Shown here: one piece after another, positions 53,339 through 61,939 of the stretch
Layout: each line of letters starts with the position of its first letter
Position numbering within the stretch: position 1 is the stretch's first letter
The notes under the pieces: model-generated
What the model was told of the DNA's origin: nothing
Databases searched by the model: none
What the model saw: only the letters and a program-made list of their open reading frames with translations
NCBI GenBank assembly: GCA_028873975.1
Contig: JAPPMO010000107.1
Location: 1-64,000, forward strand
Reading direction: 5' to 3'
DNA length: 64,000 nucleotides
Source of the DNA: Chloroflexota bacterium
GTDB lineage: Bacteria; Chloroflexota; Anaerolineae; Aggregatilineales; Phototrophicaceae
Translations under genes and position numbers: made by a program

Positions 53339-54589
53339 CTAACCTTCCATGATCTGCGTGAAGCGCTCCTGCCCGAGTTCTATCGCGCCATCGATATCGC
53401 CATCGAGAATTGCAATTTGAAGCATCTCCAGCCAGGGACCGTTGGGGTCGTTGAACAGGTCATTGTAGACTGTGGTGTAGGGTGTGTGGCCTACAGCCAG
53501 GGCGCTGGCGGCGATGGATTGGCGCTCGTCGCCTTCAAAGTATTTGTTGTCGACAAGCGCGAGGCGGACGGGGATCTGCCCGTTGGCGGCGTAGATCTCG
53601 ATTTGCGGTTCGTCAGTCAGGGTCCAGGCGATAAAGCGCCAGGCTTCCTCGGCGTGTTCGGTACCCGCGGGTATGGCGATGACATCGCCGCCGCCGAAGG
53701 AGGCTGCGCCACCCTCTTTGCCTGGGATATGGAAAATATCGAAGTTCAGGTCAGGATGATCGTTCTGGAACAGGGACAGGGCGAAATTGCCCAGGGGCGC
53801 CATGCCGATATTGCCGCCGGTGAAGGCGCTGACGAAGTTGCTGCCGTTATCGATGCTGGCGCCTTCGGGCGTCAAGCCTTCTTCCCAGATTGTGTTGTAG
53901 AGTTCAAGCGCTTCCCGCACGAGGGGGTCTTCGGCGATGGTGGCTGTGGCGTAGTCATCGCTGAGGACGTCGCCGCCGCTCGCCCAGATAAAGGGCAGGA
54001 AAGTAAAGGCGTTGCAGCCGGCGCAAGCCCCGGAGAACCAATAGCCGTAAATGTCATCGCCGAGCGCGCTGACCGCGCGAGCCGCCTCCAGCACTTCGTC
54101 CCAAGTGGAGGGGGGATTGTCGGGATCCAGCCCGGCTTGCTCGAACAGATCGACATTAAATGCCATAAAGGAGCCGTCGACGGCGGTGGGCACGGCGTAG
54201 TTGCGGCCTTCGTACAAGCCCAAAGCCATGTGCGCCGGGGTCAGGTCATCGGCGTAGGGCAGTTCCCGGACGAAATCGGTGATATCGACCAACTGACCGG
54301 CTGCGGCAAAGGCAGGCGTGTAGATTAGGTCAATGCTGGCGATATCGGGCGGTTCGCCGGCGGCGATGGCGGCGCCCATCTTGGTGACGAATTCCGCGGA
54401 CGGGATGACGGTTAATTCAATCTGGCTGTCGTTGTTGGCGTTCCAGGTGTCTACCAGTTCTTGCGTTTGGAAGTTGATTGCGCGTACCCACATCGTCATG
54501 TTGATTTGGTCGTCCTGCGCCGCAAGCGGCAGGCTGCCCAAGACCAGGACAATCGCGAGCAGGCCTAAACAGAAGCTGCGTATCTTCAT
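53339..54589 (-). CDS. Sugar ABC transporter substrate-binding protein, family 1
   Basis: Exported MalE-type binding protein. A signal peptide covers residues 1-24 (FCLGLLAIVLVLGSLPLAAQ). TMWVRAINFQTQELVDTWNA begins the fold, and NYAVPTAVDGSFMAFNVDLF with FIWASGGDVL are typical. AAGGAG precedes ATG 54589. It heads the operon with two permeases, the small ORF and GH127, so an arabinose-containing oligosaccharide is the likely ligand. A CxGAC-like pair (SGACAGCNAF) may form a disulfide. Confidence 0.93.
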   Translation of the reverse strand: MKIRSFCLGLLAIVLVLGSLPLAAQDDQINMTMWVRAINFQTQELVDTWNANNDSQIELTVIPSAEFVTKMGAAIAAGEPPDIASIDLIYTPAFAAAGQLVDITDFVRELPYADDLTPAHMALGLYEGRNYAVPTAVDGSFMAFNVDLFEQAGLDPDNPPSTWDEVLEAARAVSALGDDIYGYWFSGACAGCNAFTFLPFIWASGGDVLSDDYATATIAEDPLVREALELYNTIWEEGLTPEGASIDNGSNFVSAFTGGNIGMAPLGNFALSLFQNDHPDLNFDIFHIPGKEGGAASFGGGDVIAIPAGTEHAEEAWRFIAWTLTDEPQIEIYAANGQIPVRLALVDNKYFEGDERQSIAASALAVGHTPYTTVYNDLFNDPNGPWLEMLQIAILDGDIDGAIELGQERFTQIMEG

Positions 54590-54738
54590 GTCATTCTCCT
54601 TGTAAATCTTTATACACTTAGGGTGGGCAATTGCGGATTTGCTTGACGGATCGATAGCGCCTCCTTATGCGCTCACGCGCTGAATCGAAAACGAGAGTAA
54701 ATCGAGTGAGCGAATAATAGCATTGTTCGCCCCCCGCG

Positions 54739-55485
54739 TCAAAGCAGATTCGGCGGGACGGCCAACTGCCGAAAAGCCGCTGCCGCCGCGTCCAAATGCA
54801 CCTTGCCCTCGCGCAATGAGATTTGCAGATGCCCGGGCACAAGCGCGTCAAACTCGACTTTTTCCATCTTGAACATGCTCTCGGCATAGGCGTCGATGCG
54901 GCAGTCGTGGATGTTCTGCCAGACGACCTTGCCGCCCCAGAAAACCAGATCCGCGCCCAGCAGGTAAGTTCGATCGCCGCCGCGCATGAGAAAGCTGAGG
55001 TGTCCATCGCAGTGCCCCGGCGTCTCGAAGGTCTCCAGTTCCAGATTGTCGATTTTGATGACATCGCCCTCGACAAGCTCCACATCCACCGGGCAGGGCG
55101 CGAGATGAAAATCTGCTGGAAAGAAGTTCGCGGCTTTGGCGACATCGAGCGCGACAGCTTTCTCGTCGGCCTCCCGGATGACCGGCGCGGCAAAGGCGGA
55201 AGAGTAGACCTCGACATCCAGGCGCTTTTGCGCTTCGGCTGCGGCGCCGATGTGATCGCAATGGTAATGCGTGAGAATCATTTTGCGGATCTTTTTGGGA
55301 TCCAAGCCGTCGTCGCGGATGTGTTCGAGGATGGTATCGAAATCCCTATCCATGCCCATGCCGGGATCAACCAGCGCCAGTTCATCGCCGCTGTTGAGGA
55401 CAAAAACGTGGCAGTCGAGCCTGCCTGACAGTCCATAACCGAAATAGCCGCCGCCAACTACATGCAGATCGCTTGTCATTTTCAT
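54739..55485 (-). CDS. Metallo-beta-lactamase fold hydrolase
   Basis: A 248-residue hydrolase with the metal motif LTHYHCDHIGAA (HxHxDH) near residue 70, then FETPGHCDGHLSF for a further His, and a final ALVPGHLQISL with the last His. DLALVDPGMGMDRDF-like text starts the fold. GGGAG lies 7 nt before ATG 55485. It is upstream of, and on the same strand as, the binding-protein operon but 149 nt away, so it is probably a separate transcript. Substrate unknown. Confidence 0.88.
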   Translation of the reverse strand: MKMTSDLHVVGGGYFGYGLSGRLDCHVFVLNSGDELALVDPGMGMDRDFDTILEHIRDDGLDPKKIRKMILTHYHCDHIGAAAEAQKRLDVEVYSSAFAAPVIREADEKAVALDVAKAANFFPADFHLAPCPVDVELVEGDVIKIDNLELETFETPGHCDGHLSFLMRGGDRTYLLGADLVFWGGKVVWQNIHDCRIDAYAESMFKMEKVEFDALVPGHLQISLREGKVHLDAAAAAFRQLAVPPNLL

Positions 55486-55575
55486 GTGGCTTCTCCCAGG
55501 AAACTAAGCACCCTACAAATAGAACTGATTCAGCCTGGCAAGTCAAGCGAGGCGCGCGCGACGGCTGCCCGCCGC

Positions 55576-55603
55576 TTTTGGAGATTCCGCGCTGTGCTAT
55601 ACT
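55576..55603 (+). promoter_or_regulatory. Extended -10 promoter of the VOC gene
   Basis: TGC-TATACT (55595-55603) is an extended -10 element; a weak -35 TTTTGG (55576-55581) is 16 nt upstream. The leader would be about 30 nt to ATG 55642. Confidence 0.45.
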
Positions 55604-55641
55604 CGACTCGCGCGCATGGTCATTTGCTGATGGAGAAATGT

Positions 55642-56412
55642 ATGATTCACGGGATTGATCACATTGTCATTGCTGGTCCTGAACTGGAGAGTCTGACCGC
55701 CAGCTTCAAGTCTTTGGGATTCACGGTTGTCGGCGGCGGACGACACCCGATCGGCTCCTATAACAGCTTGATCGGCTTGGATGACGGCGCTTACATCGAG
55801 CTGCTGTCTTTCTATGAAGACAGTCCTGAACATTATTGGTGGGACGCGGTCCATGAACGCGGCGGCGGCTTGATCGACTTCTGCATGGGAACGGACGATA
55901 TCCGCGCGGATTATGCGCTGTTTGAAGCGCTAGGCGTCGAGATGAGCCCACTGGTCGGTTTGAGCCGGCTAAGGGTCGATGGCTATCAGCTTTCCTGGCT
56001 CAACAACGAGATTTACGGCATCTATCAAGGTCTTATTCCCTTTGTGATTGAAGACAAGACGCCACGGGAAGAGCGTGTGCCCAAGGAAAAAACTCACGAG
56101 AACGGTGTCAGGGGCATTGATGCCATCACGCTGGCCGCGCGCGATCTTGAATTGGCGCGACGGATCATGGGAGCGGTATTGGGACAAGCGGGCGAGCCGG
56201 TCTACGACGAAGACCTGAATGCCTCCGGCGTCGTATTTCAAGCCGGTCCGCATCGCCTGGAATACCTGGCGCCGAATGACGCCAGCAGTCCGCTTCATAA
56301 ACACATTGGAGCGAACAGACCCGTGCCATATCGGATTCGCTTCCGTACTGATGGCGAACCCGGAGCTATCCCGCCGGAAGACGCTGCCGGCGTGAGGATT
56401 GTCCTGATCTAG
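55642..56412 (+). CDS. VOC-family (glyoxalase-like) protein
   Basis: A 256-residue protein with paired beta-alpha-beta modules. IHGIDHIVIAGPELESL and GLDDGAYIELLSF form the first, GIDAITLAARDLELARRI the second. The pattern fits the glyoxalase-3-like VOC group, whose members are metal-dependent isomerases or dioxygenases. ATG 55642 is chosen because GGAG lies about 8 nt upstream and homology begins there; 60 upstream in-frame codons are not family-like. No reaction can be assigned. Confidence 0.83.
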   Translation: MIHGIDHIVIAGPELESLTASFKSLGFTVVGGGRHPIGSYNSLIGLDDGAYIELLSFYEDSPEHYWWDAVHERGGGLIDFCMGTDDIRADYALFEALGVEMSPLVGLSRLRVDGYQLSWLNNEIYGIYQGLIPFVIEDKTPREERVPKEKTHENGVRGIDAITLAARDLELARRIMGAVLGQAGEPVYDEDLNASGVVFQAGPHRLEYLAPNDASSPLHKHIGANRPVPYRIRFRTDGEPGAIPPEDAAGVRIVLI

Positions 56413-56450
56413 CAGCTTCGATTTCCACTATCAGCAAGCGGCTTGGTACT

Positions 56451-56479
56451 TTGGCGACGATTGTGAAAGGCGTTATACT
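56451..56479 (+). promoter_or_regulatory. Promoter of the PNPOx-like gene
   Basis: TTGGCG (56451-56456) and TATACT (56474-56479) are 17 nt apart in the 148-nt gap after the VOC gene. The leader would be about 75 nt. Confidence 0.5.
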
Positions 56480-56560
56480 TGGCTCAAATAAGCTGCTCGC
56501 TGACGGCAATTGTCCAGCGGCATGAAAACTGACTGCTTGTGTTTGGAGGATAACAGAATT

Positions 56561-57076
56561 ATGAGCGAGGAAGGCAAGTATCCCGAATGGATGGGCAAGA
56601 TGCGCGGGCTGTATCCGCCGGAGATCAAGGAATTTCTGGATGGCGCGGTGGTGGCGCGCATCGCCACCATTGATAGCAAGGGCGACCCCTATATCACCCC
56701 GGTCTGGCAAGAATGGGACGGCGAGGCGATGTGGGTCATCCCGCGCGCGAAGACTATTTTCGCGCAGCATTTGATGCGCAATCCGCGCTGTTCTGTTTCC
56801 TGCGCCATGGACGTAAGTCCCTATACGCGCGTTCTGTTCCGCGGCGGCGCCGAAATTGTCGAGGGACCAGCCCTGATGCACGGCGAATGGCTGGAAATCG
56901 CTCGGCGCATGGCGGTACGTTACCTGGGCGAGCGCGGTCCGGAATATCTCGAGCCGTCACGGGTCCGTCCGCGCTATCTGGTGAAAATCGCGCCGGAAAA
57001 GACGATTTCCTGGGAAGGCGTCGAGTGGGCAGCGAAATACCTCGATGACCCGGAGGCTCCGGCAGCCCCGCACTAA
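56561..57076 (+). CDS. Pyridoxamine 5'-phosphate oxidase-like flavin-binding protein
   Basis: A 171-residue split-barrel protein. FLDGAVVARIATIDSKGDPY and ITPVWQEWDGEAMWVIPRAKT form the FMN-binding barrel start, and RNPRCSVSCAMD follows. Such proteins bind FMN, F420 or haem and reduce varied substrates, or split haem. GGAGGA at 56545-56550 supports ATG 56561. It lies 56 nt upstream of the ribose-type importer and may be co-transcribed. Confidence 0.85.
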   Translation: MSEEGKYPEWMGKMRGLYPPEIKEFLDGAVVARIATIDSKGDPYITPVWQEWDGEAMWVIPRAKTIFAQHLMRNPRCSVSCAMDVSPYTRVLFRGGAEIVEGPALMHGEWLEIARRMAVRYLGERGPEYLEPSRVRPRYLVKIAPEKTISWEGVEWAAKYLDDPEAPAAPH

Positions 57077-57132
57077 GTTGCGGCATTGAACTGTCCGCGA
57101 ACAGCCTTTGCGGATCAATTTGACAGTCAGGA

Positions 57133-58116
57133 ATGCGAATGAGCCTGGCCAAGCCATACGAACAAGGAACGGGTTTCAGCGCTTGGCGGCTGCGCAAGCT
57201 GGTCGTGGATTTTGGCGTATATATGGCGCTGGCTGTCTTGCTTATTGCCGCCGTATTCTTGACGCCGAAATTGTACGAGGTCAACACGATTGCAGTGGTC
57301 ATGCGGCAAGCGTCGCAATTGGGCATTGTGGCGATCGGGCAGACGATGATTTTGCTGGTCGCGGGCCTTGACTTGTCCGTCGGCGGCATTTTCATCATGA
57401 CTTCGATTGTGGTGGCCGATGTCACCAACGGCCGGGACGAGATGGTGCTGCCGGCAATCCTGATCTCGCTGGGTATTGGGGCGCTGATTGGGGCTGGCAA
57501 TGGTATCCTGGTCACAAAGCGCCGCGTGCCTCCGTTTGTGGCGACGCTGGGGATGCTGGTGCTGGTCAAAGGCGCCACGCAAGCCTACACAAAAGGCGTG
57601 CCCGGCGGCTTCGTGCCGGAGATAATGGGCATCGTCAATCAGTCCTGGTTTGTGCTTTCGATACCGCTGCTATTGTGGTTGGGGCTGAACGCGTTCTTCA
57701 TTTTTGTTTTGCGGCGCACAGCCTATGGGCGCAAGGTCTACGCGGTCGGCAGCAACACCGAAGCGGCGCGCCTTTCGGGCATTTCAGTCGACGCCATTCG
57801 CATTTCCGTATATATCCTGGGCAGTTGCCTGGCGGTGGTTTCCGGCGTCGTGCTGACCGGCTACGTCGGCTATGTGGACCGCTTTATCGGCACGGGGCTC
57901 GAGCTGGATTCAATCGCGGCGGCGATCGTCGGCGGGACTGCCTTTGTGGGCGGGCGCGGCGGCTTGATGGGTACCATCGCCGGCGTGCTGATGATTCAGA
58001 TACTCAGCACGATGGCGGTGCTGATGGGCTTGGATATCGAGGTGCAGTTCATCATTAAGGGCTTGGTGATTCTGGGCGCAGTGACCTTGTACAGCGTCGC
58101 CAGTATCGAAGAGTAA
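57133..58116 (+). CDS. Ribose-type ABC transporter permease, copy 1
   Basis: RbsC/BPD_transp_2 family with eight to ten helices. GIVAIGQTMILLVAGLDLSVG is the family signature, and AVGSNTEAARLSGISVDAIR and IVGGTAFVGGRGGLMGTIAG are also typical. The start may be ATG 57133 or ATG 57139. It is distinct from the second permease at 60963, with which it probably forms a heterodimer. It is the first gene of the importer, upstream of the binding protein. Confidence 0.93.
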   Translation: MRMSLAKPYEQGTGFSAWRLRKLVVDFGVYMALAVLLIAAVFLTPKLYEVNTIAVVMRQASQLGIVAIGQTMILLVAGLDLSVGGIFIMTSIVVADVTNGRDEMVLPAILISLGIGALIGAGNGILVTKRRVPPFVATLGMLVLVKGATQAYTKGVPGGFVPEIMGIVNQSWFVLSIPLLLWLGLNAFFIFVLRRTAYGRKVYAVGSNTEAARLSGISVDAIRISVYILGSCLAVVSGVVLTGYVGYVDRFIGTGLELDSIAAAIVGGTAFVGGRGGLMGTIAGVLMIQILSTMAVLMGLDIEVQFIIKGLVILGAVTLYSVASIEE

Positions 58117-58220
58117 GGATCGGAGTGAAAGGGGGACGATTGGGACAATCCAAATTTTGGACAGCAGGTCATGCGCAATGACGCGTTTTGACGAATAGAA
58201 AACTTAAGGAGGAAAGCGCA

Positions 58221-59366
58221 ATGTTGAGGAAATTGACTTACGGATTGCTCATGTTGTCTCTGCTGCTCGGCACGTCACTGGTGTCGATTGGCCAAGATGA
58301 CGGCATGATGGAGTTCGAAATCACGCAAGAGATGATCGACGCCTCGCCGTATTTGCAAAGCGTGCTTTCGCGTATTGATGAAGTTTACGACACCAGCGCA
58401 TTCGCCAAGGATCCGCCCTATCGAATCGCGCTGGCGGCGCAAGGGACCAGCAATGCCTGGTCGGCGCTATTTGATGCGCACGCTTATTGGTATGTAGAGC
58501 ATTTGGGAGAAGATGTCGTCTCTGAGCTGCTCTATGGCGACGCGCAGGCCAGCGCCGATGTTCAAGTGCCGCAGGTGGAAGACTTGCTGGCGCAGGAACC
58601 CGACGCGCTAATTCTGGTGCCGATGGGCGCGGCCGCTTTGTCGGCGCCGGTCGAGCGGGCGATGATGCAGGGCGTGCCGGTTGTGCTTTGCGCCAGCGCG
58701 GTGGAAACCGACAACTTCGTCACCGAGGTGGGCACAAACCTCTTTAATGCTGGCGCAGGTTTGGCGCAGTGGCTGATTGACACGGTCGGCGCCGACGGCA
58801 ACTTCCTGATGATGACGGGCATCCCGGGCGTGACCACATCAGTCATCATGGAAGAAGGCGCGCTGGCTGTCTTCGACTCGGCCGGCATTGAGCTGCTCGA
58901 TAACCAACCGGGTTTCTGGTCGCCAGCCGAAGGCAAGAAGATCATGGAGACCTGGCTGGCGCAGCACGGCGACGAGATCGATGGCATTTGGTCGGGCGGC
59001 GCGCAGATGTCGCAGGGCATCATCAGCGCCTATTTGGATGCTGAGATGGATATCCCGCCGATTGGCGGCGGCGAATGGCAAAACGGCTTCCTGCGTTTGG
59101 CGCATGCAAACGATATCCAATACGCCGCCTGGCAGTATCCCAACGCGATGGTCACGCTGTGCATTGATGCTGCCGTGCAGATTCTGCGAGGCGAGCCAAC
59201 GCCGCGTTTCATCGACTTCGTAGGGAAGATCGCCAATGCCGATCCCTTTACTGACGCGGAAGGCGAAGAATACTTCCGCGCGGAATGGAGCGACGACGTG
59301 CATGGCCCGATCACCATGCCGGACGAGAGACTGGCGGAGCTCGGCTTCCTGGTGGAAGAAGAGTAA
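58221..59366 (+). CDS. Ribose-type ABC transporter substrate-binding protein
   Basis: Exported type I periplasmic-binding fold. A signal peptide (LTYGLLMLSLLLGTSLVSIG) ends near residue 24. RIALAAQGTSNAWSALFDAH and DALILVPMGAAALSAPVERA match the sugar-binding family. TAAGGAGGA precedes ATG 58221 with ideal spacing, so it is strongly translated. An acidic 40-residue stretch precedes the core. The ligand may be an amino sugar or related compound given the downstream aminotransferase; this is inference. Confidence 0.92.
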   Translation: MLRKLTYGLLMLSLLLGTSLVSIGQDDGMMEFEITQEMIDASPYLQSVLSRIDEVYDTSAFAKDPPYRIALAAQGTSNAWSALFDAHAYWYVEHLGEDVVSELLYGDAQASADVQVPQVEDLLAQEPDALILVPMGAAALSAPVERAMMQGVPVVLCASAVETDNFVTEVGTNLFNAGAGLAQWLIDTVGADGNFLMMTGIPGVTTSVIMEEGALAVFDSAGIELLDNQPGFWSPAEGKKIMETWLAQHGDEIDGIWSGGAQMSQGIISAYLDAEMDIPPIGGGEWQNGFLRLAHANDIQYAAWQYPNAMVTLCIDAAVQILRGEPTPRFIDFVGKIANADPFTDAEGEEYFRAEWSDDVHGPITMPDERLAELGFLVEEE

Positions 59367-59392
59367 GTCATCTGCCGAAACTTGAGGCATTC

Positions 59393-59432
59393 GCGGTATC
59401 CGGGCAGGCTGTCCTGCCCGGATACCGCTTTT
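59393..59432 (+). terminator. Perfect 16-bp hairpin with T-run between binding-protein and ATPase genes
   Basis: GCGGTATCCGGGCAGG (59393-59408), a CTGT loop and its exact complement to 59428 are followed by TTTT. It has the form of an intrinsic terminator placed inside an operon, 22 nt before the ATPase ATG. It would lower downstream expression relative to the binding protein. Confidence 0.85.
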
Positions 59433-59454
59433 CCGTCGATAGACGGAGCGAGGC

Positions 59455-60966
59455 ATGAGCGACTATATCCTGGAGATGCTTAATATCTCCAAATCATTTG
59501 CCGGTGTGCAAGCGCTGAAGGACGTTTCAATCCGCTGCAAGCCGGGCAAAGTGTACGGGCTTGTGGGCGAGAATGGCGCCGGCAAGTCGACTTTGATGAA
59601 GATCCTGGCCGGCGCCTACAAGGCGGACATTGGCGAGATCATCTACAAGGGCGAACAGCGCGAGGGAGCGTCGGCCGGCGATGTCATCGACAGCGGCATC
59701 AGCATCATCTATCAGGAACTCGCGCTTGTGCCGCAGATGTCCGTGGCTGAGAACATCTTCCTCGGGCGCGAGCCGCGTCACGCGCTTGGGGTGCTGAACT
59801 TGAAAGAACTGCACCGGAGCGCGGCGGGATTGCTGGCGCGCCTGGGAATCTCGTTAGATACGCGCTTGCCGGTCCGGGAATTGACCGTGGCGCAGCGCCA
59901 ACTGGTCGAAATCGCCAAGGCGCTTTCTCAGAATGCCGATCTGATCGTCATGGACGAGCCATCGGCGATCCTGGCTGGCAGTGAACTCGATCAGTTGTTT
60001 AGCATCATCGAGTCGCTGGTGGAGCAGGGCGTCACCATCATCTACATCTCTCATCGGCTGGATGAGGTCTTTCGCATCGCCGACGAGGTGACAGTACTGA
60101 AGGATGGCGAACTGGTAGATACCCGCCCAATCGATCAATTGGATCGATCCACTTTGGTGGAACTGATGGTCGGGCGGCCGCTGGATGAAATTTTCCCGCA
60201 GACGGAACACGAGCAGGGCGAATTGCTGCTTGTTGCCGAGAATATCTCCACCGAAACCATACTGGAAGAGGCCAGCCTGGAACTATACGAGGGCGAAATA
60301 CTGGGCATTGCCGGCATGGTCGGTTCCGGGCGGACGGAACTGGCGCGCGCGCTCTTCGGCGCAGATCCCTTGACGAGCGGGAAGATTACGCTGGCTGGCG
60401 CCAAAGGCGCGAGCTGGAGCAACCCGGCGCAAGCGATTGATTCGGGCTTGGCGCTGGTGCCGGAAGATCGCAAGTCGCACGGGCTTTTCACCTCGCTGTC
60501 CGTACGTATCAACGTCACATTGCCCATTCTGTCGCGCCTCACGCGTTTTGGCGTACTGCAAAGCCCCGCGGAGGACAAAGTCATTGCCGAGGCGAAAAAG
60601 CGGCTGGCCATCGTGATGGCTTCCGCTGATCAGGAAGCGCAATATCTCAGTGGGGGCAATCAGCAAAAGGTGGTGCTGGCGAAGTGGCTGGCAACGGATC
60701 CAGACGTGGTCATCCTGGATGAGCCGACGCGCGGCGTCGATGTCGGCGCAAAATTCGAAATTTACAAGCTGATGCGCCAGCTGAACGATCGCGGCATTGC
60801 GATTGTGATGATCTCGTCAGAACTGCCCGAGGTGATCGGCATGAGCGATCGGATTCTGGTCATGAACGATGGACGCATCGTCGGCGAAGTCGCGCAGGAG
60901 GAAGCGACTGAGGCTGGCATCATTGAACTCGCCACAATGGCTGACTCTGGGATGGAGCCATCATGA
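59455..60966 (+). CDS. Ribose-type ABC transporter ATPase with two ATPase domains
   Basis: RbsA/XylG type, 503 residues. Domain 1 has Walker A GENGAGKST near residue 37, the signature LTVAQRQLVEIAKAL and Walker B LIVMDEPSAIL. Domain 2 has the weak P-loop GMVGSGRTEL near 288, an intact signature LSGGNQQKVVLAKWL and Walker B VVILDEPTRGVD. Such asymmetry is usual in this family. It overlaps the second permease by 4 nt. Confidence 0.96.
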   Translation: MSDYILEMLNISKSFAGVQALKDVSIRCKPGKVYGLVGENGAGKSTLMKILAGAYKADIGEIIYKGEQREGASAGDVIDSGISIIYQELALVPQMSVAENIFLGREPRHALGVLNLKELHRSAAGLLARLGISLDTRLPVRELTVAQRQLVEIAKALSQNADLIVMDEPSAILAGSELDQLFSIIESLVEQGVTIIYISHRLDEVFRIADEVTVLKDGELVDTRPIDQLDRSTLVELMVGRPLDEIFPQTEHEQGELLLVAENISTETILEEASLELYEGEILGIAGMVGSGRTELARALFGADPLTSGKITLAGAKGASWSNPAQAIDSGLALVPEDRKSHGLFTSLSVRINVTLPILSRLTRFGVLQSPAEDKVIAEAKKRLAIVMASADQEAQYLSGGNQQKVVLAKWLATDPDVVILDEPTRGVDVGAKFEIYKLMRQLNDRGIAIVMISSELPEVIGMSDRILVMNDGRIVGEVAQEEATEAGIIELATMADSGMEPS

Positions 60967-61937
60967 AGGTCTCGGCGCGATTTTTCGCAGGCTTGACCGG
61001 TTCCCAGCGGCTGTTCCTGCGGCGCTATGGTCCGATTTTTGCCGTCTATGGTTTTATTATCGTTCTCATCATCATCGGCGCCACGCAGTCCGAGCGCTTT
61101 CTCACCGCGCGCAACCTGAGCAATGTCGCGCGACAGTCCGCCTTCCTGGGCATCGTCGCGCTGGGGCAGATGCTGGTTATATTGACGGCGGGTATTGATC
61201 TCTCGGTTGGGTCGCTGGTTAAGGTGTCTATTCTGGTTTCTGCGATCATAATGAATGGCGAAAGCAGCAATTTGTTCCTTGCGATCGTCGCTACCCTCGG
61301 CTTGGGCGTGCTGGTGGGGTTGATTCATGGCTTGCTGATCAATGAGTTGCGAATCGCGCCCTTTATCGTCACGTTGGCGTCTATGGTGATTTTGCGCGGC
61401 GTCGGCTTGAGCATATCTACATCGCCGGTTGGTAAAGCCAGTCGAGAATTCATCATGTTTTATGTGCAGAAGATCGGACCGGTTCCGATAATCGCGCTTA
61501 TGTTCGCCGTGATGCTGGCGCTGACCGCGCTCCTGCTGCGTTATACCGTATTTGGCAAGTATCTCTTCGCAATAGGCGGCAACGAAGAAGTCGCGCATTT
61601 GTCGGGCGTGCCTGTAAAACTGGCGCGCTATGGCGTCTATGTGATTTGTTCTGTCACAGCGTCAATTACGGGCTTGCTTTGGCTTTCGCGCATGGGAGTC
61701 GGCGATCCAGCCATCGGCGACGGCATTGAATTGCAGACGATAACCGCGGTGATCATCGGCGGCACCAGTCTATTCGGAGGGCGCGCCAGCGTCGCCGGCA
61801 CCCTTGGGGGCGTGCTGCTGCTGGGTGTGACGGCGAATTTGCTGGTCATGCTCGGTGTGAACCAGTTCGTTCAGGGTTTGATCCAGGGCATCATCATTGT
61901 CGCCGCTGTGGCTATTTACAAACAAGAAGGGGATTAG
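60963..61937 (+). CDS. Ribose-type ABC transporter permease, copy 2
   Basis: RbsC-like protein of 324 residues. GIVALGQMLVILTAGIDLSVG is the signature, followed by AIGGNEEVAHLSGVPVKLAR and IIGGTSLFGGRASVAGTLGG. It differs in detail from the permease at 57133, so the importer probably has a mixed membrane dimer. Coupled to the ATPase by a 4-nt overlap and followed 3 nt later by the aminotransferase. Confidence 0.94.
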   Translation: MKVSARFFAGLTGSQRLFLRRYGPIFAVYGFIIVLIIIGATQSERFLTARNLSNVARQSAFLGIVALGQMLVILTAGIDLSVGSLVKVSILVSAIIMNGESSNLFLAIVATLGLGVLVGLIHGLLINELRIAPFIVTLASMVILRGVGLSISTSPVGKASREFIMFYVQKIGPVPIIALMFAVMLALTALLLRYTVFGKYLFAIGGNEEVAHLSGVPVKLARYGVYVICSVTASITGLLWLSRMGVGDPAIGDGIELQTITAVIIGGTSLFGGRASVAGTLGGVLLLGVTANLLVMLGVNQFVQGLIQGIIIVAAVAIYKQEGD

Positions 61938-61939
61938 GC

